Positions 15,768 through 23,092 of a stretch of DNA of 28,566 nt are shown here, piece after piece (the stretch's first letter is position 1; every line of letters begins with the position of its first letter). A program made the translations under genes and the position numbers. This DNA is from JACZXQ01 sp036986155 (GTDB lineage Bacteria; Gemmatimonadota; Gemmatimonadetes; Longimicrobiales; Gaopeijiaceae), in the NCBI GenBank assembly GCA_036986155.1, contig BTRA01000025.1, positions 1 through 28,566 on the forward strand, read 5' to 3'. Under the pieces are notes generated by a model, which was not told the origin of the DNA, made no database searches, and was given only the letters and a program-made list of their open reading frames with translations.

Positions 15768-16616
15768 TCAGCCGCCTAGCACCACCATGCCCGCCGACAC
15801 CGCCTCCCGCACGAACGTAGCCGTGAGAGACGCCTGGTCTGCGGCCGAACCCGCCGCCACCACTGCGCTGCCGGGCAACACCGCGCCGAACCATCCTTCC
15901 GTGTTCCAATAACCACCGGGCAGATCGGGCAAGTCGTAGGTGCCTGGATCAGGGTAGGGCGTGACATACCAGTACGGCTGGGGGGTCGCCTCGTCGCCGG
16001 GCGAGAATCCCACACCGACGCTGCGCCCGTCGGCGGGTCCGATCTCCGGATCGAGCACGAGCAGCGTGGCGATGTCGAAATGGTGGGGCCAGCACCTCAC
16101 CCCGGTCGCGCTGGCATGCTGAGCAACAAGCTCATCCAGCAAATCAGCCGCATTCTCGAACCAGGCCTCGAGTTCCACCAGAGCGGCCGCTGGCGTCCCA
16201 CTGAACGGCACCCCTCTCCCGCTCCCTCTCGCGGGAATCTCGTACTCCGGACGGGCTAGCCGCAGACCGTCGCGAGCGAGCGCACCGGGGAGTTCACTCT
16301 CCAACCACCCGTACGCCTCATCGGGCGTGAGGCCGACGAGCGACCGAGATACGAGCACCCCAGCGTCTCCATGGACCGACGCGGTCAGGTCGGCGGGTGC
16401 CAGGGTCATGCGGAGGGAGGGTTCCCTCTCCATCGGGCTGGTCGAAAACCCTTGGTCGGGGCCAAACCAAACCATGCTCCGATGGCTGTCGTCCGGCCGG
16501 GGGTCGAGCAGCGTCTGGCCAAATGAGGCGAGCAACTGAACCGCGTGGTGGAGTTCCAACCGGCTCGCTACGAGGCCCTCGGGAGGAAAGGCGCCGAGCG
16601 TCCGCCACTGTTTCAT
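15768..16616 (-). CDS. Conserved-looking hypothetical protein, downstream of the Rieske/glutamate synthase gene
   Basis: A 282-residue soluble protein that I cannot assign to a family. It has no signal peptide. Notable features are a conserved-looking RCWPHHFDIATLL segment in the second half and an aromatic PQPYWYVTPYPDPGTYDLP stretch, followed by a small-residue-rich C-terminal helix. The clustered His, Asp and Trp residues could form a ligand or metal site, but this is a guess. The ATG at 16616 was preferred to an upstream in-frame start at 16652, which would overlap the previous gene; GAGGGGGG lies ten bases upstream of it. It follows the Rieske/glutamate-synthase gene by 19 bases and is probably co-transcribed. 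It converges on the DUF5916 gene, with 28 bases between. Confidence 0.78.
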   Translation of the reverse strand: MKQWRTLGAFPPEGLVASRLELHHAVQLLASFGQTLLDPRPDDSHRSMVWFGPDQGFSTSPMEREPSLRMTLAPADLTASVHGDAGVLVSRSLVGLTPDEAYGWLESELPGALARDGLRLARPEYEIPARGSGRGVPFSGTPAAALVELEAWFENAADLLDELVAQHASATGVRCWPHHFDIATLLVLDPEIGPADGRSVGVGFSPGDEATPQPYWYVTPYPDPGTYDLPDLPGGYWNTEGWFGAVLPGSAVVAAGSAADQASLTATFVREAVSAGMVVLGG

Positions 16617-16635
16617 GATAGAAAGTCCCCCCTCA

Positions 16636-18261
16636 TTATCCGACGCCTCCAAAATTGATTCCGGTGAGGTCGGCTATCCCACGTTTCCATGTGGTCAGGT
16701 CGTCCATGCACATCTCGCTCAGATGACTGCGGCCACAGGCTCGCGCCAACACCTGCATCAGGTGCGTGCTCGCGTCCAGGAAGTTCGCGAGGCGCCTCGC
16801 CGACTCCTCCACAACCAAACGCGCCCGCAAATCGTTCCGCTGGGTGGCGATTCCCACCGGACAGTTGTTGGTGTGACAGGCTCGCATGCCGAGGCAGCCG
16901 ATGGCCTGGAGCGCGGAATTGGACACCGCCACGGCGTCGGCGCCCATGCAGAGTGCCTTGATGAAGTCCGCATCGGTGCGCAGTCCGCCTGTAATTACAA
17001 GCGACACGTCATTGGCGCCCACGGAATCCAGATGCCGACGCGCCCTGGCCAGCGCCACCATTGTCGGAACCGATATGTTGTCCTTGAACACGTCGGGCGC
17101 GGCACCCGTCCCGCCACCGCGGCCGTCGAGAATCACGTAGTCGATCCCGATCTCCATGGCGAAGTCGAGGTCGGCCTCGATGTGCTGGGCCGAGAGCTTG
17201 AACCCCACCGGAATGCCACCCGTGCGCTCGCGGACCTGGTCGGCCACCTCGCGGAAGTCGGCGGGCGTCACGAGATCCGAGAAGCGAGACGGGCTGATCG
17301 CGGCCTCACCTTCGGGGAGCCCGCGCACCTCCGCGATCTTCCCGACAACCTTGTGGCCGGGCAGGTGCCCGCCCGTACCCGTCTTTGCGCCCTGCCCACC
17401 CTTGAAGTGGAACGCCTGGCTCCGACAGGCCCTCTCCAGACTCCAACCGAACCGTGCGGACGCGAGTTCGTACAGATAGCGGGAATTGGCGGCCTGCTCC
17501 TCGGGGAGCATACCTCCTTCCCCGGAACAGATGCCCGTGCCCGCCAGTTCGGCCCCCTTTGCCAGGGCGACCTTGGCCTCCTCGCTCAGAGCGCCGAAGC
17601 TCATGTCGCTCACGAATATGGGGATTTTGAAACTCAGCGGCCGGGCGGCCCCGGGCCCGAGTACGAACTCGGTCCCGACAGGGGCGTCGTCCGCCAGAGG
17701 TCGCCGAGCCAACTGGGCAGCGAGGAGCTGCACATCACTCCACCGCGGAAGTTCGGTGAGGGGCACGCCCATGGCAGAAACGGGCCCGTGGTGTCCAACG
17801 CCGTCGATCCCCCCCTTGGCCAAGCGCTGGATGTAGGCGTTGTTCGGCTCTTCGGGCGTTCCGTGGACATCCGCGTAGAGCCCGAGGTACTCGGCGCGCT
17901 GATAGGGTTGGGGGTGCTCCTTCTCCCAAGCCGCAACCTGTTCGGCATCCACGAATACGTCATCGCCCTCGACCCATGCCGTGAATTTCTCGAGCACCTC
18001 CACATTGCTGTAGGCGCTGACTCCGGTATCCAAACGGTAGTCCCAGTTGTGTAGGCCGCAGATCAGGTTCTCGCCTCGTACGCAACCGTCGGCCAAGAGC
18101 GCCCCCCGGTGCAGGCAGCGACCGTACAACACAGAGACCTCGTCGTCGTAGCGGATCACCACGAGGTCGACGCCACCTACCAGGGCATAAGCGGGTTGGC
18201 GGTCCTTCAAATCACTCCAAGCGGCAACCTTCACCGGGTGACCTGTTTTGGACTGGGTCAT
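16636..18261 (-). CDS. Rieske [2Fe-2S] domain fused to an FMN-binding glutamate synthase domain
   Basis: A 541-residue cytosolic redox protein. Residues 1-110 form a Rieske domain with cluster ligands C49, H51, C68 and H71 (CLH and CGLH). Residues about 170-541 match the central FMN-binding domain of the glutamate synthase large subunit, with FKGGQGAKTGTGGHLPG (about 286-302), the FMN phosphate region DGRGGGTGAAP (379-389) and the [3Fe-4S] cysteines C456, C462 and C467 in CLGMRACHTNNCPVG. The glutaminase domain and the C-terminal beta-helix domain of true glutamate synthase are missing, so it cannot use glutamine on its own. The Rieske centre may deliver electrons to the flavin. The partner gene at 15768-16616 follows directly. 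Confidence 0.9.
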   Translation of the reverse strand: MTQSKTGHPVKVAAWSDLKDRQPAYALVGGVDLVVIRYDDEVSVLYGRCLHRGALLADGCVRGENLICGLHNWDYRLDTGVSAYSNVEVLEKFTAWVEGDDVFVDAEQVAAWEKEHPQPYQRAEYLGLYADVHGTPEEPNNAYIQRLAKGGIDGVGHHGPVSAMGVPLTELPRWSDVQLLAAQLARRPLADDAPVGTEFVLGPGAARPLSFKIPIFVSDMSFGALSEEAKVALAKGAELAGTGICSGEGGMLPEEQAANSRYLYELASARFGWSLERACRSQAFHFKGGQGAKTGTGGHLPGHKVVGKIAEVRGLPEGEAAISPSRFSDLVTPADFREVADQVRERTGGIPVGFKLSAQHIEADLDFAMEIGIDYVILDGRGGGTGAAPDVFKDNISVPTMVALARARRHLDSVGANDVSLVITGGLRTDADFIKALCMGADAVAVSNSALQAIGCLGMRACHTNNCPVGIATQRNDLRARLVVEESARRLANFLDASTHLMQVLARACGRSHLSEMCMDDLTTWKRGIADLTGINFGGVG

Positions 18262-18391
18262 TCGGATTCACCCCCCGATTCGCACGAAATCCCAGGCTGG
18301 CCGAGTGTGGTCCCGACTTCGCAGCCCCCGGCACGGGATGGGCCACCATCGCCGCGCGGGACTACGAGGTCAAGCCGAGCCTGGCTTCGGA

Positions 18392-18411
18392 GCCCCGTCA
18401 GCCAGCGGGGC
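18392..18411 (-). repeat. GC-rich hairpin downstream of the OsmC selenoprotein gene
   Basis: GCCCCG (18392-18397) and CGGGGC (18406-18411) form a six-base stem with an eight-base loop. A second small hairpin (AAGCC...GGCTT, 18372-18387) and a third (GAGGC...GCCTC, 18428-18445) lie beside it in the 233-base gap between the osmC and Rieske/glutamate synthase genes. There is no U-run, so any termination here would be of another kind. Confidence 0.4.
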
Positions 18412-18494
18412 GGCGGCGGCCCCCAGCGAGGCCGACTGCCGCCTCTTGCACGTCGAAACGGTCTGGGTTGCCTGATCAACTACCCACGTCAGTA

Positions 18495-18959
18495 TCAGAC
18501 GAACTCGATCTCCAGCCGGGTCTCTACGTCGATACACCCCTGGATCGTCCTGTACACAGGGCATTTGTCCGCATGGAATTCGTGGACTCTCTGAACGGCT
18601 TCTTCATCGTCCGCCGAGGCCTTGAGGTGATAGGTCACCCGAATCCGTCGAATGACGAGCACCCCGTCGTCCTTCTCCACTTCGCCCACCACGTCGCTCC
18701 ACAGACGACCGTCGCTCGCAGGAATCTCGCGCGCCTCCAGCGCGCCTCCGAAGGTACCGGTGAGTCAGCCGCCGGTGGCCGCAATGACGTAGTCGAGGGT
18801 AGTGGCCACCTCTGTCTGCACGTCGACGCCGTAGTGTTCGGCGATCGCGCCGTGGACCCCGAACTGCACCGGATCCGGCGTGGCAGGGAGGTACGCATGA
18901 CGGAGTGGACCCTTCACTCGTTCGATGCGGATATTGGCAGTGTAGGTGACCTGGCTCAT
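18495..18959 (-). CDS. OsmC family peroxiredoxin-like protein, candidate selenoprotein (in-frame TGA = Sec65)
   Basis: A 154-residue OsmC/Ohr-family protein if the in-frame TGA at 18767-18765 is read as selenocysteine. Before it the frame ends in LDYVIAATGG and after it continues as LTGTFGGALEAREIP. In OsmC proteins this helix start carries the peroxide-reactive cysteine (xAAxxxC), so the TGA replaces exactly the catalytic residue. The second conserved cysteine is present at C133 (HADKCPVYR), and another at C142. OsmC proteins reduce organic hydroperoxides with a cysteine pair. The ATG at 18959 has GAGGA five bases upstream and a candidate promoter at 18990-19017. A SECIS-like hairpin starts 19 bases after the TGA. 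The alternatives are a pseudogene or a sequencing error (TGC to TGA), but the hairpin and intact flanking frame argue against them. Confidence 0.85.
18721..18749 (-). promoter_or_regulatory. Candidate bacterial SECIS element of the OsmC gene
   Basis: On the minus strand GCGCGC (18745-18740), loop TGGAG (18739-18735) and GCGCGC (18734-18729) form a perfect six-base stem with a five-base loop. A lower stem GGA/TCC (18749-18747 with 18723-18721) can extend it across an internal loop. The loop begins 25 bases after the TGA and has G at its second and third positions. Bacterial SECIS elements lie inside the coding region just after UGA, with a short stem, a small loop with G among its first two bases, and about 16-37 bases between UGA and loop; all these fit. 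Confidence 0.75.
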
Positions 18960-18989
18960 CTCGTTCCTCGCTGTTTTGGGGAAGCTGGG

Positions 18990-19017
18990 ATAGTAGTGCC
19001 GGCCGGAGCCGTCGCAA
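18990..19017 (-). promoter_or_regulatory. Candidate promoter of the OsmC selenoprotein gene
   Basis: On the minus strand TTGCGA (19017-19012) and TACTAT (18995-18990) are separated by 16 bases; each matches four of six consensus bases. Transcription would start about 25 bases before the ATG at 18959. Confidence 0.35.
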
Positions 19018-19092
19018 GACCGGGAATCCCCGTACCCCTTTCCGTCGTATGTAAGGATGATCCGGGTGGGAGCCCAATGGGGGGGAAACAGC

Positions 19093-19998
19093 ATGAGCGA
19101 TGAAACTTCACGTCTCGTTTGGTCCGATTCCTACGAAGTAGACATCGGTGACCACGTGTTTCCGACTGCGAAATACGGGCTGGTCAAGGATCAACTCCTC
19201 GCGGCCGGCATCATCACACCGGACCACCTGGTCGGGCCACAGCCGGCTGACAGCGGGATGCTGGGACTGGTGCACGAAGCCGAATATCTGGAAAAGATCC
19301 GCAGTGGCGGCTTCAGCGACAGCGAGATAAGAATCATGGAAGTGCCCTTTTCCGCCGCCTACCGCGAGGCATCGATCGTCTCGGCAGGCGCCACCACCGA
19401 AGCGGGCAGGATCGCCCTTAGAACCGGCACCGGCGTGCACCTGGGAGGTGGCTTCCACCATGCTTTCGCTGGCCACGGCGAGGGCTTCTGCATGATCAAC
19501 GACGTGGCGGTCGCGGCCATGACTTTGCTACGCGACGACGCAGCCGAACGGATCGCCATCGTCGACCTCGACGTCCATCACGGAAACGGAACCGCGACGA
19601 TCTTCGCGGATGAACCGCGGGTCTTTACGTTCTCGATGCACCACCAGTGGAACTACCCCGCCCTCAAGCCTCCCAGCGACCTGGACGTAGGGCTGGACGA
19701 CGGCATGGGCGACGAGGAGTACCTGAGGCTGCTGGACGAACATCTTCCAACCGTGCTGGAGCAGCAGCCGGACGTCATTTTCTACCTCGCCGGCGCTGAC
19801 CCCTTCCAGGAAGACCAACTGGGCGGGCTGGCACTCACCAAGGACGGGCTGCGCGCACGCGACGAGGCAGTGCTGACCGCCGCAGGTGGAGCCGGAGTGC
19901 CCGTCGCAGTGACCCTGGCCGGGGGCTACGCGATCAAGCTCATGGACACGGTCGACATCCACTGCGCCACGGTGGAGGCTGCGCTGGGCCCGAGATAG
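19093..19998 (+). CDS. Histone deacetylase family (class II-like) zinc hydrolase
   Basis: A 301-residue cytosolic zinc amidohydrolase of the histone deacetylase/acetylpolyamine amidohydrolase/AcuC superfamily. The catalytic His pair is H122-H123 (GGGFHHA), the glycine-rich GFCMINDVAVAA follows at 131-142, the zinc ligands are D160 and H162 (VDLDVHHGNGT) and D236 (LAGADP), and the catalytic tyrosine is Y279 (LAGGY). In bacteria such enzymes remove acetyl groups from lysines (including acetyl-CoA synthetase), polyamines or other amides; the substrate is not evident. The ATG at 19093 follows GGGGGGAAA, a good ribosome binding site; a start 12 codons upstream is less likely. It is divergent from the OsmC gene, sharing a 133-base promoter region, and converges on the TolB/FlgO-like gene. 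Confidence 0.93.
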   Translation: MSDETSRLVWSDSYEVDIGDHVFPTAKYGLVKDQLLAAGIITPDHLVGPQPADSGMLGLVHEAEYLEKIRSGGFSDSEIRIMEVPFSAAYREASIVSAGATTEAGRIALRTGTGVHLGGGFHHAFAGHGEGFCMINDVAVAAMTLLRDDAAERIAIVDLDVHHGNGTATIFADEPRVFTFSMHHQWNYPALKPPSDLDVGLDDGMGDEEYLRLLDEHLPTVLEQQPDVIFYLAGADPFQEDQLGGLALTKDGLRARDEAVLTAAGGAGVPVAVTLAGGYAIKLMDTVDIHCATVEAALGPR

Positions 19999-20013
19999 CA
20001 CCCGCGATATCGG

Positions 20014-20517
20014 CTATCGTCCGGGCGACGGGAGACTGAGCGCCTGAAGAGCATCGCCGGTGATTTGGCGGACCAAACCCCGGACGTCGACCATATCGTC
20101 CTCGTACGTTCCCATCCAGAACTCCCGCCCGTCGTCGACCTCCTGCAGGGTCACTCGCACGGGCACACCCGCCGAGACCGATTCGCCCACCTCGATGACC
20201 AGCACCAGATGAGCGCCGAAGGTACGGCCCAGCACCAACGGTTCGATGGTTCCCGACTCGCGACGGCCCAGGGTGGCCGGACCAACCACGCCCAGAATGG
20301 TCGGATCGATGCGGGTCAACTCACGGGTCACCCCTTCGGCGATCAGACCCTCGGGCCCAGTGGTCGAATTGGCGGGCATGACCGCTATTACCAGGCGGTC
20401 GTCCGGCACGGAGTCCGCTCCGCCCCGTAGAATCACGAACAGGAAAGACCCCGCCAGGAACCCGACCGCAACCACACCGAGTGCCACCGCGGTTCGGGCC
20501 TCGCTCCGGGCAGACAT
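20014..20517 (-). CDS. Membrane-anchored TolB/FlgO-like domain protein
   Basis: A 167-residue protein with one N-terminal membrane helix (about residues 9-31) and an extracytoplasmic domain. The domain plan resembles the FlgO/TolB-N-like module found behind many DNA-binding or kinase domains: RLVIAVMPANSTTGPE (about 41-56), GLIAEGVTRELTRID, ILGVVGPATL, VLGRTFGAHLVLVIEV, VRVTLQEVDDGREFWMGTYEDD and a closing helix. Here the module stands alone on a membrane anchor. Its function is unknown; related modules are thought to bind ligands or the cell envelope. The gene begins 14 bases after the DUF1207 gene and is the last of the thyX transcription unit. Confidence 0.75.
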   Translation of the reverse strand: MSARSEARTAVALGVVAVGFLAGSFLFVILRGGADSVPDDRLVIAVMPANSTTGPEGLIAEGVTRELTRIDPTILGVVGPATLGRRESGTIEPLVLGRTFGAHLVLVIEVGESVSAGVPVRVTLQEVDDGREFWMGTYEDDMVDVRGLVRQITGDALQALSLPSPGR

Positions 20518-20531
20518 GACCTCGGGCGATC

Positions 20532-21425
20532 CTAAAGTTCTATGCGGAGGCCCAGCCCGAAAAAGCGCTCGTTCGCCTCACGGAATTGGGCCATGGCCGA
20601 GGGCCCGAAATGCGCTCTGGCCTCGGCTCGAAATCCCCGGTCCGACACACGGAATCCGATCCCCCCTGTGAGGGTGCCACCCACCCGACCCGAGAGGCTG
20701 GGGAGCTCGAAGTCCCCGGCCAAGAACGGCCAGATGGCATTGCCATGCGTGTCCGGGTCCGGTCGAGGGTCCCACTCGGCACCCCAACGACCTGCCGCCT
20801 TGGACATGCCTCGGTTCGTATGGAAGTTGGCCTCGCCCCCGGCGTACAGTCGAATGTCTTCGAGGAAACGGCGAGCGAGGAGAATCTCCACGCCTTCCTT
20901 GGAGACTTGGGCGACTTGCTCGTTCACATCGCGTGGAAACCTCGCCAAGAAGTCGTCACCGATGTGCGAGCTGATGTGGCGCAGCGATACCCGACCCTCC
21001 CAAACCCCCCGCCGGAACGAGATCGGGATCCCCACGCGGAATCCGCTCTGGATGAGGTCTCGAGTGGACTCTTCCATGAAGAAGCGCGAGAAAACCGCGA
21101 ACTCGAAGCCGAGTTGGACCGGATCGTCGCCCCCTTCGATCTCGTAGACGGGAAAGGCGTGCCCGACGACTACTTCGGCTTCGATGTTGGTGCCCTGGAA
21201 GTCTTCAACCGTCGACCGATTCGCAAACACGAACGACCCCCTGAACTGGACCTCTCGGGACGCCGCGATGAGAGGTGCAAACACTGTCTCGCGGGGAAAC
21301 CACGGTGAGGCCGCTGGCGCTCCTGCGGGTTGCTGGGCCAGGGTGGCGACCGGAAGAGCCGCAGTGCTCAGGGCCATGACGACGTACCATGCGCGGATCG
21401 GGCCCCGAGCTCGGCCGGCTCTCAT
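20532..21425 (-). CDS. DUF1207 family outer-membrane protein
   Basis: A 297-residue exported protein. A signal peptide with a basic start (MRAGRARGPIR) and a hydrophobic core (about 13-30) is followed by a strand-rich body with family features: PWFPRETVFAPLIAASREVQF (here cited in part, about 41-61), GFRVGIPISFRRG, RHISSHIGDDFLAR, RLYAGGEANFHTN, and a C-terminal strand ending in leucine (GLGLRIEL). DUF1207 proteins are predicted outer-membrane barrels of unknown function. The ATG overlaps the thyX stop as ATGA, so its translation is probably coupled to thyX. The following gene starts 14 bases downstream. Confidence 0.85.
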   Translation of the reverse strand: MRAGRARGPIRAWYVVMALSTAALPVATLAQQPAGAPAASPWFPRETVFAPLIAASREVQFRGSFVFANRSTVEDFQGTNIEAEVVVGHAFPVYEIEGGDDPVQLGFEFAVFSRFFMEESTRDLIQSGFRVGIPISFRRGVWEGRVSLRHISSHIGDDFLARFPRDVNEQVAQVSKEGVEILLARRFLEDIRLYAGGEANFHTNRGMSKAAGRWGAEWDPRPDPDTHGNAIWPFLAGDFELPSLSGRVGGTLTGGIGFRVSDRGFRAEARAHFGPSAMAQFREANERFFGLGLRIEL

Positions 21426-22420
21426 GATTCCCCTGAGTCCGGTTGTAGATCTGGAACGGCTTTCTCCATCTCGGCGGCCACTTCTTCCGGCGATCGCATG
21501 CGACTCAGGTCCAACTCGAAGTCGGGACGCTCAACGGGATCGAGTTTGCCTTGTAGCTCTCTAATCTCCCGGCCAGACAGTCCATGGCCCGTCAGAGCGT
21601 CCTTTCCGAGCGCCTCGACGCCCTCCCGGGCCGCAATGCCGCCTTCTGTGGCCTGCAAGAGGCTTCGCAGTGCCGCCAACTCGCCGAAGCTAAGGGCAGA
21701 ACCGCAGAGGTTGTAATCGACCCAGGCTTCGTAACTCAACGGCGCCACCCGCTTGAGGATCCCGGCCATGACGCGAGCGTACTCCTGAATCTCCCACTGG
21801 GCGTGATCATCGACGCGGAGCGTCAAGAAGTGGAAGAGATTGTGTAGGTCGATCTTCCAATACCACTGCGTGTAGGTGGACAGCGGCAGGTCGATGCGGG
21901 CGATCTCACGGGCCACGTCCTCTGCCACCATCCACGTATACCCCTTTGCCGCCACATCTCGAAGTCCTTCCCACCTGCGTACAGCCTCACCATAGACGTC
22001 GGCGGGTGCCGACTCCCCTTGCCGCCCCTGTCTATTGGAGTCGCTCTGCAGCGCGAAATTCTCCCGCTTGGGAAGGTAGAACAGCAACGGCATCAGCGAG
22101 TAGCGTCCGCTATATTCGTTCACGGACGCCGTCCGGTGCCGAATCCACTGCCGGGCCACGAACATGGGCATCGAACAGTGGAATTTGAGTTCTACCATCT
22201 CGCTCGGGGTGGTATGGAGGTGCCGGCGAAGGTAACGGATCAGCCCTCGCGTATGGCTCTGCTTTCGAGTCCCATACCCGTAGCTCACGCGCGCTGCCCG
22301 TTCGATATCCTCGTCGCTCCCCATGTAATCGATGAGCGACACGAATCCGTGGTCCAACACGGGGAAATAGCCGCCGACAATCTCCTCCGCTGCGGGAATC
22401 GTGGGGCGTTTGGTCTCCAT
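21422..22420 (-). CDS. thyX: Flavin-dependent thymidylate synthase ThyX
   Basis: Makes dTMP from dUMP using FAD, NADPH and methylenetetrahydrofolate. From the ATG at 22420 the protein has 332 residues. The ThyX signature RHRTASVNEYSGRYS is at residues 94-108, matching RHR-x7-S. Other matching segments are the SYGYGTRKQ region (about 46-54), SEMVELKFHCSMPMFVARQW (about 73-92) and the WYWKIDLHNLFHFLTLR stretch that places the dUMP-binding residues. The C-terminal extension beyond about residue 260 is longer than in compact ThyX enzymes and highly charged. The frame remains open to 22501, but that part starts with TTG and reads as non-coding. No clear ribosome binding site precedes the ATG. No thyA is seen in the window. 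Confidence 0.95.
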   Translation of the reverse strand: METKRPTIPAAEEIVGGYFPVLDHGFVSLIDYMGSDEDIERAARVSYGYGTRKQSHTRGLIRYLRRHLHTTPSEMVELKFHCSMPMFVARQWIRHRTASVNEYSGRYSLMPLLFYLPKRENFALQSDSNRQGRQGESAPADVYGEAVRRWEGLRDVAAKGYTWMVAEDVAREIARIDLPLSTYTQWYWKIDLHNLFHFLTLRVDDHAQWEIQEYARVMAGILKRVAPLSYEAWVDYNLCGSALSFGELAALRSLLQATEGGIAAREGVEALGKDALTGHGLSGREIRELQGKLDPVERPDFELDLSRMRSPEEVAAEMEKAVPDLQPDSGES

Positions 22421-22511
22421 CAGAGCAGACGCTATGGAAGATGTGGAACGGCGAATGGAAGCGTGCGAACCGAATAGACCGAAACCGCCATGGGGCCGCA
22501 AGGCCAGCGCT

Positions 22512-22529
22512 CGGGGCGGCCGGGGCGGC
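22512..22529. repeat. Tandem 9-base repeat upstream of thyX
   Basis: CGGGGCGGC occurs twice without spacing. It lies about 90 bases upstream of the thyX start. Two copies of a GC-only unit in a GC-rich genome may be chance. Confidence 0.5.
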
Positions 22530-22793
22530 CTTCAAACTAAAATGCCCATTGTTGGAAATCTTTTCCTGCTTCGAAGGCGGCCGAAAGCCGAAGATCGCCC
22601 AATCCAGGCGTAGTGACGGACTGGCACGGTTCTTCCCGCATACACAGTCAGATCGACTGGAAGGCTCCCTTTTTGGAAGTGCGCTCCGTAAAGTCGCGCA
22701 GCCGCTGTCGAGCCGGGCTTGGCCCTTGAAATGCCCGGTTGGGGTTCGAAACGACGCCCCCGAGACCCACGGGTCGAAATCGAGACGGCTAAG

Positions 22794-22807
22794 CCCCCCG
22801 CGGGGGG
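22794..22807. repeat. Perfect 14-base GC palindrome
   Basis: CCCCCCGCGGGGGG reads the same on both strands. It is followed by ATACCCC and has no U-run in either direction, so it is not a classic terminator. It could be a protein binding site or part of a folded RNA. Confidence 0.5.
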
Positions 22808-22847
22808 ATACCCCAAATCCAAGACGACATAGCTTCGGCGTGTGAAG

Positions 22848-22869
22848 GCCGTGAGACGTTGCTCACGGC
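22848..22869. repeat. Inverted repeat with eight-base arms
   Basis: GCCGTGAG (22848-22855), loop ACGTTG and CTCACGGC (22862-22869) form a perfect stem, extendable by one G-T pair. It lies between two divergent genes, where a terminator would not be expected, which favours an operator or a structured RNA. Confidence 0.55.
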
Positions 22870-23062
22870 TCACCCGGGACCGCTTCCGGCGCGGACATCG
22901 CGTTGGTGGCCAACTCCCTTGATCGCCGCCGAATGGAAGGTCAGCCTTTCCTGGGGCGTCGCATTGTCGCCGCCTTCCCCAGAAGTTTTGGGGCCGCTAC
23001 GGGGCAAGTTGGGGGGGAGGCTGGCCTTCGTACGTCTCACACTCGACCGGGGCCGAGTCCTA

Positions 23063-23092
23063 TTGGCGCTTTGAGGGGGTCCCGCCTATCGT
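23063..23092 (+). promoter_or_regulatory. Candidate promoter of the amino-acid permease gene
   Basis: TTGGCG (23063-23068) and TATCGT (23087-23092) are separated by 18 bases; each matches four of six consensus bases. Transcription would begin about 24 bases before the ATG at 23123. Confidence 0.3.

Noticed and set aside
16615..18054. A 479-codon open frame on the plus strand
   Set aside because: It lies antisense to the Rieske/glutamate-synthase gene, shows no family resemblance and reflects the GC-rich codon use of that gene.
18495..18959. Reading the OsmC gene as a pseudogene or as two genes
   Set aside because: Frame and sequence continue on both sides of the TGA without any gap, the stop is exactly at the catalytic Cys position, the rest of the protein is intact, and a SECIS-like stem follows. 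A base error cannot be fully excluded.
22738..22760. A tRNA-like GGTTCGAAAC element
   Set aside because: The flanking bases do not form the five-base T stem, and no anticodon arm or acceptor stem is found at the right distances on either strand.
22532..22873. A 113-codon open frame on the minus strand in the thyX/permease gap
   Set aside because: It runs through the palindromes, has no clear ribosome binding site and resembles no family; it is more likely non-coding.
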